A stretch of 64,000 nt of DNA from Xiphophorus maculatus. Lineage: Eukaryota; Chordata; Actinopteri; Cyprinodontiformes; Poeciliidae. Below the pieces are notes generated by a model that worked only from the letters and a program-made list of their open reading frames with translations, ran no database searches and had not been told where the DNA came from. Location: the NCBI RefSeq assembly GCF_002775205.1, contig NC_036456.1:22006968-22070967 (forward strand), written 5' to 3'. Position numbers and translations under genes: made by a program. How positions within the stretch are numbered: the first letter of the stretch is position 1; every line of letters starts with the position of its first letter. This document shows positions 56,801 to 64,000 of this stretch, one piece after another.

Positions 56801-59800
56801 GGTTGTCCAAACGTCTCCAATCTGCTCTCTGTTACCTGCTGCAGCAACGACTGCGTTTTGCCAAGTTGATTCTTCTCCTCCTCACGTTTTTTTGAGAGGT
56901 CAGAGGTTGCCTTCCTCTCGGTTTCCAAGGCAACCGCCATCTCAGTCTTGCAGTGATTGAACTCTGTCTGCAGGCTGCATGAACGTCAATGTAGAAAAAA
57001 TGTTATGTAAATAAATATTTAACAGAAAGTAAAAGTGATAAACTGTTTAGACATGAGGGACGACCCAGGACACCTAGCATAGCAGCACGTAGCATAGCAG
57101 CATGTAGCATCATAGCATGTAGCATAGCAGCAGAGCCTTGCAGGTGGTATAGCAGCATAACCATGTAGCGTAGCCTAGCAGAGTGGTTTGGCAACATAGC
57201 AGAGCGACACAGCACTGCAGCGTAGCCTAGCAGCATAGCAAAGAAGCATAGAATAGCCACACAGCATAGCGGCGTAGCACAGTAGCATAGTGACGTAGCA
57301 CTGTAGCATAGCACTGTAGAATAGCGGCGTAGCACAGTAGCATAGCGACGTAGCACTGTAGAATAGCGGCGTAGCACAGTAGCATAGCGACGTAGCACTG
57401 TAGCATAGCGACGTAGCACAGTAGCATAGTGGCGTAGCACAGTAGCATAGCGGCGTAGCACAGTAGCATAGCGGCATAGCACAGTAGCATAGCGGCATAG
57501 CACAGTAGCATAGCGGTGCCTCTATGCTGAGGGCTCACCGCTCCAGACTGTGCTCAGTGTGACCCCTCCTCTCCCTCTCCAGGCTGTAAGCTCTCTCCAG
57601 CTCTCTGAAGTGCGTTCGCAGCAGCTCCAGGTTGCACTGCGCCTCCTTGTGGCCGGACTTCTCCACTGCCACCGCTGCCTCCAGGTCCCGAACCCGCAGC
57701 TAGGGGCCACACAGAGATGCAATGTCTATAAAACTCTGCATATAGCTACTATGAACTGGAGTCTGTAATTAATGAATCACATTTTAACCTAAAACCACAA
57801 AATAAGCAACATTTTCAATTCAAAAACCATTTTTGCTGTTATTAGTGACGTTCAGGCAGATGTTTAAAGCATTTTTAAGCTGCTTATTTTGTTGTGTTTC
57901 ATGTATCTGTTGCTACCAGAGGAAACCTTTTCGTGAATGACTGACAGCAGCAGTCGTTTAACCTTCTGACCTCCAGGTTGCTCCTGGACTCCAGGTGAGC
58001 CGTTTTCGCCGCCTCCAGATGCTTCACCTTCTCATCTGCGATCTGGAGGAAACCAAACATGATCCTCCATCTTTGTCATCCTCCATCTGCAGAGCGACAG
58101 GAAGCGTCGCTCCGCCTCACCTCCTTCTCCCTGCCGCTCCTCTCCTGCAGACTCTTCAGCTCTTCGGCTAGCAGTCTGCTTTCCTCCGCCTCCTTCTGTC
58201 TCTCCCGCAGCAGGTCGGCCATTTTCCTCTCAGACGCCTCCAGAGCCGCCTGCTGGTCCTGCAGAACAGAACCGACCGTCTGAACGTGAGCAGCTAAAGG
58301 CTGGTTATTTTGGTCTAGAGTTATTTTTGTGGTTAAATTTTACACAGCAGCTTCCAAATGTTTTATGTTTCTATCTCTTTAAGAGAATTTTCTGTTTAGA
58401 GCTAATGGCCTAAAATTCAATGTCAAGTTTTATTTTTGTTTTTTAGGGCTTAGTAATGGTAGGATTGAAGTGCATCCTTATGCAGATAACATCATGATTT
58501 AATATTGTTGCTGTTGCCTGGATGTTGAGATGTTAGATCTGTGGTTCTTAACCTGGGTTCGGTCGAACCCCAGGGGCTCGATGAGTCGGTCTCAGGGGTT
58601 CGGCGGAGCCTCTGCCGCGGAGGTAAAGACACACCTGTGTAAAGTCGTGATGACCCGCCCCGCTTGGTCATCACTTGCTGCAGAGGATCATGTTACGTTG
58701 CTCGGCCAATCAGGGCTGCGGGGAATTTAGTGCGCGCAGCATCAGCGGCTGTCGTAGTTGTACGTCGCTGGTTTCTTTCTTAATATTTTTATCCACACTA
58801 AATATGTCGAGCAAAAAAGCAGAAAATGAACAGACTTTGCTGTGAAGATGCAGTTGCCAAGGTGAAGCCACGCCTCTCTGAAGCCACGCCTCTCTGAACT
58901 GGTCTCCCAAAAACAGCAGCAGGAGTCTCACTGATTTACATGTCATTTGTGCAAAACTTTATTCTGGCCCCAAAAAAGTATTTTGTGGATTCAAAACGAC
59001 AAAAAACAAATTAAATTTAAAATTAAAAAAAATTAAGTTATTAAAAAAATTTTATTCTGTGAAAAAAATCCAAATTTATTTTTAATTAGTAAAATAATAA
59101 AAAAATATTTTTGGGGGCTGAAATTCTTTTATGGGGCCGAAATATTTTTGGGGGCCAGAATAAAGTAGCACTGTAACCTGCTGTGAGTTCATGGTTTTGT
59201 TCTTTCAGCAAGGTGACGTTCATGCACGGCTCATTTTGTGCACCAGCAAAAAAACATATACCTACAGTATGTCTTTAATTTGGAAAAAAAAAGTATTTTA
59301 TTTATCACTAAAGAAGGGTTCAGTGAATGCGCATATGAAACTGATGGGTTCAGTACCTCATAAAAGGTTAAGGACCACTGTGTTAGAGTTTTATGAGTTA
59401 TCTTCAGTCAGAGGCTTCTACGAATTTGCTGCAACACAATTTTTCCACCAGAAAACTGCAAAACAGCTGAAACACTGAGTTCCCTTAAATCAAGGCTAAA
59501 ACCCACCAGAGTTATCTTTGCTTCATAATAACTGGAACGTTAATCAACATATTTGACGTGTTTTTGCTTTATGATTCAGATGAAGGCTTTGGATAAAATG
59601 CAACGTTATTTGCTTGTTTCAGAATTGCTGACTGCATTATGTTTTTATAACATAAAGCACTTTGAACTGACTTGTTCCTGAAATGTTCTACACAAATAAA
59701 CTTGACTGCTACTGGAGATCCTTCCTGCCTGCAGCTTCATCATTTGCAACGACTCTCTGAAGAAACTTGGATGATTTCAGTTTCAGGACTGATGTATTCT

Positions 59801-62248
59801 AATGAACACAAAATGGTTTGAGTTTCCTCTGCTTCCTGCACAGTGTGATGAGCTCCTTTATCTGACCTGAAGCAGTTGGTGCAGCCGCTGATTTTCAGAG
59901 CTGAAGTTCTGGATCAGCTGGTCCCTCTCCTCCACCTCCTGCTGCAGCGCCTGCTGGTCATCCTGCCTGGCCTGCTGGCTGACCTGCAGAGTTTTCCGCA
60001 GCTCTGCGATGGTCTGCTGCAGCTCTGCTGATTTCTCTGCAGCGTGAATAATAATAAACACAACACAGTGAGAACTGCTGCACCATGTTTACTATCGCAG
60101 GAGGTTTTGCTCTCCTCCAGTTCTGCTCTCTTCTCTCTGAGTGTACGTTTGATTTGTTCACCTGTCAGAGCGGTTCTGTCCCGGTCGAGCTCGGCGACCC
60201 GGTTGCTCTCTCTGCGGCTGGCAGCGAGCAGGAACTGAAGCTTCATCCGCTGAGCCTCGCCGCGCTCCATGAAGGAGCGAAAACGGGCCACCTCCGCCTG
60301 CAGGAAACACACCTGGACACACACACACACAAATAAGCCAATAATATAAATGTACAAAACTGATATTCTGGGGTAAATCACTGGAGGAAACGGATCCAGC
60401 AGCAGAGAAGTGATGGTGTATGTAGGCTAAATAACAACCTACATGACCAACAATAAAATAAAATATTTACATTTTTCTTATTTTTCCTGCTTTTTAAACA
60501 TTATTTTCATAGAAGGAACAGTAGAAATAATTTGTATATTATGAGTTTTCATGTTGGCGGACTTCAGTTTTTACTGATCTGTTATTCTGAACTCGGCCAC
60601 TGGAGGGCGCTGCAGCCTCACCTCCTGGTTGTGGCGCACTGAAAGCTTCAGATTCTCCTTCTCCAGCTGGTTGAGCCTCCATCTGAGCTCTCTGGACTCC
60701 TGGCTGATCTCCCTCCCCTCTGAGGACGACCTCCTCGCCCTCACGCTCCTCTTCATCACTCCTCTTTCCTCTTCCTCTCTCGCCTCCTCTCTGTGACCTG
60801 AGGAGCTGAAGACGACGGGCCTCCTGAAGGAAACACAAAGCTTATGATTACAGTATTTTATTTCCATTTCCGAATTACTAAATGGAAATATTTTCAGATC
60901 ATTGAAACTAATTCAGCTTGAATTAGTTTGAATTTATCAATTTCAAATGAGAAAAGTTCATTTTTTAGCTATATTTTTTTCAGTTTTCATCTGTTTCAAG
61001 CATCTTCACTTTGAGAGCATTTTATTTTGTATATTAATTAAGTCTGGATTCATTTTGCCTTGGGGTCTCGGGTTCTCCTCTATGCTCTCTGGCTCCAGTC
61101 GGGCTTTCTGCTCCGATCCTCTGGTCTCGGCTGCATGTCTCCAACCCAATTATTTTCCTTCTGCAGGCAAAATTGAAACAATAAGTGGAGTAAGTAGCGA
61201 AATTGTAAAAAAAACTGTGGGGTGAATAATGTTTTAAAAACCGTCTCAACAACAGGAGACGGTGTCCAGGCAGAGAAAACAAGTGAATTAAACACAACTG
61301 GGCTGCACAGCAAAAGGTCACAGGTTCAAATCCCGGCCTTATGCATCTTGTAATTGTGCTATTGGTCTGAAATACATTTAAAATATAGATGAATACTATT
61401 TATCATAATCTGATTATCTGAAAATCAAAATCAAAGTTCCCTTCGAATATAAAAATAAGTAATAAAATAGTCATTAACACATAGGTATTTAAATAATTAC
61501 TTTAAATTCCCTGTGGGACTGTACTCTCTGTGTGTTTTTTGTATTTTTCTCCCATTATGTGGTTAATAATATCCAGAATGAACAGATGCAGCCCGGTTAT
61601 CAGTTTTTACTGACTGACTCCATGTTGCATCAGGCCGTGTTGATGTTGTTTGACTCCAACCTCTGAGACCCAGGATTGGCTGAGGCTGCCGTTACCTTGA
61701 CAACAGACTGCCAACATCGAACGTCACCCTGCAGCGATCTCCATTTAAAAATCTGCGCTATAAGAATTAATCACTTTATAACTCTGGTTATAGAATGTGT
61801 ATATTAAAAAGAGACTAATCTAGTGAAGATTTCTGATCCGCTGTTTAATTCGGCGATAATAAAGAGTTTGAATGCGGTCGCCATTTTTACCTGCAGGCTA
61901 ATCACTGCGCTCCTGAACGGTTCTATGTACCACGAATAAATCACAACATGTTAACTTTAATAACACGTTGTCTAATACTTCCAGTCGTAACACGACATCA
62001 AAGAAATGTATATACTTCAATTAAAAAGTGGTGATAAGGTGAAGTGAAACGACAACACAAAGTTTTCGTGGATGTTTGGAACATTAAAATGCCTTTTTAG
62101 CTACTATCGCCTCCTACAAACCATAAAACTGCCTCCAACCGCTTCATGTCCATTAAAATTAACAACACACATCATAATTAATCCCCTGTAAGCCGTAAGA
62201 AACACTTACTGTAACATTTATCCAGGGACGGTTTGAAACTCACGCCAT
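47834..62248 (-). CDS. ccdc171: CCDC171, coiled-coil domain-containing protein 171
   Basis: Twenty-three coding exons (minus strand): 62248-62244, 60823-60622, 60312-60162, 60036-59867, 58258-58121, 58042-57971, 57699-57539, 56974-56836, 56704-56507, 56435-56346, 56062-55913, 54830-54663, 54522-54355, 52869-52422, 51841-51734, 51664-51531, 51459-51316, 51246-51079, 50228-50107, 49554-49500, 49426-49295, 48708-48556, 47983-47834. All splice phases fit; 1141 residues against about 1326 in human. The first exon supplies only ATGGC, giving MARPVVF. Human-like blocks are HNQE followed by FMERGEAQR, EVEERDQLIQNF, AAHLES-like TAHLESRSNLE, AFLHHLNQRLLTGCVLIQPP, SLSAIILSSMVDLQGAL, SQRLHAAEVERRSLRLEV, TACEELRLSLNREQEAQEL, APEVAACQ and ALRGELQDACLREN. 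Heptad-rich Glu/Gln/Leu sequence predicts long coiled coils almost throughout; exon 14 is an Arg/Glu-rich segment. Cellular role is not established. The last exon is the least certain. Introns carry VNTRs and transposon fragments. Confidence 0.92.
49030..49195. repeat. Dispersed A/T-rich repeat, copy 2 (inverted)
   Basis: ctgagtttttggcagaaatg at 49173-49192 is the reverse complement of sequence near 2208, with shared tctagaaaa palindromes. Lies in the ccdc171 intron between 48708 and 49295. Confidence 0.4.
50876..51081. repeat. 16-bp minisatellite reaching the ccdc171 exon 18 donor
   Basis: About 13 units of ggttctctacccgtct. The last unit (gttctctacctgtt) includes the exon 18 splice donor at 51077-51078. 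On the minus strand several units keep GTAGAGAAC, the same donor sequence. Confidence 0.85.
51885..52290 (-). repeat. Dispersed repeat family C, upper-strand inverted copy
   Basis: Contains aaattgtcccagaaattatt and caataaatgataatattgt, whose reverse complement matches 53431-53480. Lies in the intron downstream (in gene order) of ccdc171 exon 14. Confidence 0.6.
53085..53490 (+). repeat. Dispersed repeat family C, opposite orientation
   Basis: Contains caaaacaacaatatgattgt and ttctgggacaatttatc, complementary to 51905-51955. Lies in the intron upstream (in gene order) of ccdc171 exon 14, so exon 14 sits between inverted copies. Confidence 0.6.
55173..55893. repeat. 22-bp minisatellite, about 31 units, each with ACAGGAAGT
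   Basis: Unit aaccgttcctctacaggaagtg with variants gaattgttcc and aaactcaat. I count 31 copies of acaggaagt. Lies in the ccdc171 intron between exon 11 (55913) and exon 12 (54830), ending 20 bp from the exon 11 donor. Confidence 0.92.
56737..56812. mobile_element. hAT-like terminal fragment
   Basis: caggggttcccaaagtgggg followed by gtcgggacccccaggg matches the familiar hAT end sequence of vertebrate genomes. It fills most of the 131-bp intron between ccdc171 exons 8 (ends 56836) and 9 (starts 56704). Confidence 0.6.
57065..57515. repeat. 21-bp minisatellite in ccdc171 intron 7
   Basis: Units of gtagcacagtagcatagcggc, regular at 57290-57515 and degenerate to the left. Begins about 25 bp from the exon 7 donor. 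Long open frames across it on the minus strand come from the unit length, not from a gene. Confidence 0.9.
58440..59712 (+). mobile_element. L2-like LINE 3' fragment, split by a hAT element
   Basis: Left part 58440-58530 has atccttatgcagataac (a YAD-type reverse-transcriptase remnant). Right part 59389-59712 has gagttcccttaaatcaaggc, cataaagcactttgaactg and aaatgttctacacaaataaa, the typical L2-type 3' end. Decayed and non-coding; in a ccdc171 intron. Confidence 0.55.
58539..59380. mobile_element. Non-autonomous hAT element with 8-bp target duplication
   Basis: Ends ctgtggttcttaacct and aggttaaggaccactg are inverted repeats (14 of 16 match). Flanking octamers tgttagat (58531-58538) and tgttagag (59381-59388) fit an 8-bp hAT duplication with one change. 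The 842-bp interior has only a vestigial MSSKKAEN-type transposase start at about 58804, so it is an internally deleted copy. Confidence 0.8.
61295..61345 (+). repeat. tRNA-like 3' fragment of an interspersed repeat
   Basis: aggtcacaggttcaaatccc and ggcc resemble a T-arm, but the D and anticodon arms are absent. Best read as the remnant of a tRNA-related repeat, not a tRNA gene. Confidence 0.4.
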
Positions 62249-62798
62249 GTTTGGCGTCCTTACGTCATTTCCGTATAAACGCGTTCTTTGTCAGAGCGCT
62301 ACCAATTCGTTGCGTTGTTTTGCTAGAGATGTAACAACTGAAAAGCTAAATAAACAGATAAAATATTAATTCATTGAAATCCAATCGAACAATTCAATCA
62401 AAATGTAAAATTACTTTATTTATCCCAATGGGAAAATAAATCGTGTTATAACTCATACAGGCAGCATCTCCAGTAGCAGTCAGTGTTGCAACGATATGTA
62501 GAAGCTTCGGACTAAAGTGAGAATAAAGTTATATTTTGGAAATAATAATTATTACAACTTTATTCTCGTATTATTTTTGACTTTATCCTCCTGATTTTGT
62601 GTTTTTCCTCAATACTCCGTCGTAGAAACCCAACAATAAATAGTAGACATAATTTTTCAATGAAAACTTAATGAATTCATATTTTATCTGCTTTGCTTTA
62701 ATGATTTTTTACTGTTAGTCACTAGAGGTCAGTATCTGAGGTTGTTCTCGGAGACGCTCCTGTATTTAACTGTAGAAGAAGAAACAAAGCAAAACAAC
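62249..62798. promoter_or_regulatory. Shared head-to-head promoter of ccdc171 and wdr55
   Basis: Start codons of the divergent genes are about 550 bp apart. On the minus strand, 62276-62259 reads CGGAAATGACGTAAGG, an overlapping ETS core (CGGAA) and CRE-like site (TGACGTAA), close to the ccdc171 ATG. The wdr55 side contains a LINE-tail fragment (62408-62470) and an aataaagtc cluster (62515-62600). Confidence 0.6.
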
Positions 62799-63924
62799 AT
62801 GGCAGCCTCCGCACAGCATGTTGGACCCACTTCTGAAGAGGCAGACCCACCTGAATGTAACCGAACAGAACCGAATAACGATCCCGGAACATCAGAATCA
62901 GAGTCGGAAAGACTGGAGGAAGATGCGGAGGAGGAAGAGGAGCCTCCCGGCCCGAAGATCCGGGAAACCCCGCAGGACATCCAGCTGGAGGCCATCGCCA
63001 ACACGGTGGCTCTGCACCCCAGCAGGGACGTCTTGGTGTGCGGGGACGTGGACGGGGACGTGTACGCCTTCTCCTACTCCTGCACGGACGGAGAGAACCG
63101 GGAGCTGTGGTCGTCCGGGCACCACCTGAAGTCCTGCCGCCAGGTGCGCATCTCGGCGGACGGGCTGAAGCTGTACAGCGTGTCCCGGGACAAGGCCGTC
63201 CACCTGCTGGACATGGAGCGGGGGCAGCTGGTGTCACGGATCCGGGGGGCCCACGGGGCCCCCATCAACAGCCTGCTTCTGGTGGACGAAAACATGCTGG
63301 CCACCGGAGACGACGGAGGCACCCTGAAGGTCTGGACATGGACACTGGACAGAAACGCTGGGGGAAAAGTATTTACCCCCCTACAGATCTACTGTGGTTA
63401 TGAAGGAGAGTTAAGATAAGGAAAACAAGAAAATGTGAGGGCAAAGTCAGAATATTACCAGAAAACAATCATAAAAATACATGAATAAGGTTGTAATAAT
63501 TCAAGAATAAAGTCATAATATTACCATAAAAATCATAATAGTACGAGAATAAAGTTATTATTTTATCAGAATAAAGTTGGAATATTAGGAAAATGAAGTA
63601 AGGCTGCAATTAATAATTATTTTAATAATCGATTACTATATCAAGTATTCTGATGATTATTCGAGTAATCAGATATAAAAATTGGCAGATTTTTTATGTA
63701 ACTACTTAAGCCTTTTTTCATGCAATATTAAAATACATTACAATATGCAACTAAACAAATAATTAATTTTTTTAAACAAGAAGATGAACATTTTATTGCG
63801 TACCATTTTCTGTGCAGGTGTGGGACATGAGGAAGGGAACAGCCATCATGGATATGAAAAACCATGAGGATTATATCAGCGACATAACTGTGGACCAGAA
63901 CAAGAGGATTCTTCTCACTGCCAG
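62799..63924 (+). CDS. wdr55: WDR55, WD repeat protein 55 (exons 1-2, partial)
   Basis: Exon 1 is 62799-63329 (177 codons) and exon 2 is 63818-63924; phase 0 junction, and exon 2 ends at a GTAATA donor in phase 2, so the gene runs past the right edge. The start is the ATG giving MAASAQHV; an upstream in-frame ATG at 62742 is less likely. An acidic N-terminus ([14 protein letters not shown]) precedes [12 protein letters not shown], as in human WDR55 (IRDTPEDIVLEA). WD40 blades follow: [67 protein letters not shown], and in exon 2 [20 protein letters not shown] and LLTAS. WDR55 is a nucleolar WD40 protein needed for rRNA processing and cell-cycle progress; fish mutants have been described (established knowledge). 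Confidence 0.95.
63430..63690. repeat. aataaagtc cluster and hAT-like fragment in wdr55 intron 1
   Basis: 63430-63600 repeats agaataaagtcataatatta-type words. 63598-63680 reads aaggctgcaattaataatta and tcgagtaatcag, resembling the termini of a fish hAT-type element (ctgcaactaa...tcgattaatc). Together they fill much of the 488-bp intron. Confidence 0.5.
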
Positions 63925-64000
63925 GTAATACACACCTTTAACTGGGCCCGGATCGCAAGTCCAATATTTTTATTTTTAAAAGTTCACAGTATATTCTGTT

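Noticed and set aside
57003-57538. Long overlapping minus-strand frames of YATVLRRYATVL type
   Set aside because: They are translations of the 21-bp minisatellite in an intron; a unit divisible by three keeps frames open.
61295-61345. Possible tRNA gene (aggttcaaatcc T-arm)
   Set aside because: Only a T-arm-like stretch is present; no D-arm, anticodon loop or acceptor pairing can be built around it. It fits a repeat remnant.

Overview
The window looks like teleost fish nuclear DNA. It is AT-rich, with intron-bearing vertebrate genes, long CA, GA and AAT microsatellites, tandem minisatellites and many small interspersed repeats of fish type (hAT, Tc1, L2-like and TTAA-flanked fold-back elements). 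Four host genes could be rebuilt exon by exon with consistent splice phases: ttc39b, a bnc2-like basonuclin gene, ccdc171 and the start of wdr55. A fifth, intact-looking gene derived from a THAP-domain DNA transposon lies between ttc39b and the basonuclin gene. The first two exons of an unidentified secreted protein lie at the left edge. From memory, TTC39B, CCDC171 and BNC2 are neighbours on human 9p22, so most of the window is that conserved block; WDR55 is elsewhere in human (5q31). The species cannot be named from the sequence alone.

Layout: 0.27-1.69 kb (minus), signal-peptide exon and a Lys/Pro-rich exon of an unknown secreted protein, continuing off the left edge. 1.7-8.5 kb, no gene seen; repeats only. 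8.57-24.82 kb (minus), ttc39b, 19 coding exons predicting 580 residues, with a 7.6 kb first intron. 24.65-25.06 kb, its GC-rich promoter, followed by GA and AAT microsatellites. 27.04-29.35 kb (plus), three-exon THAP/DDE protein just downstream of a CRE-bearing inverted repeat. 29.4-35.8 kb, no convincing gene; tandem and inserted repeats. 35.83-40.27 kb (minus), bnc2-like gene, about 569 residues, ending after the first zinc-finger pair. 40.3-47.8 kb, intergenic with repeats. 47.83-62.25 kb (minus), ccdc171, 23 coding exons predicting 1141 residues. 62.25-62.80 kb, shared head-to-head promoter. 62.80 kb to the end (plus), wdr55 exons 1 and 2, continuing off the right edge.

These host genes do not form a pathway. 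TTC39B is a cytosolic TPR protein linked to sterol metabolism, basonuclin is a nuclear zinc-finger protein, CCDC171 is a long coiled-coil protein of unknown role, and WDR55 is a nucleolar WD40 protein of ribosome biogenesis. The most notable observations are the C-terminally short basonuclin paralogue, the spliced THAP/DDE gene that has lost its first catalytic Asp, a tandem duplication that created a dead copy of ttc39b exon 8, and minisatellites tied to splice sites or transcription-factor motifs in ccdc171. No self-contained, wholly new system was recognised.
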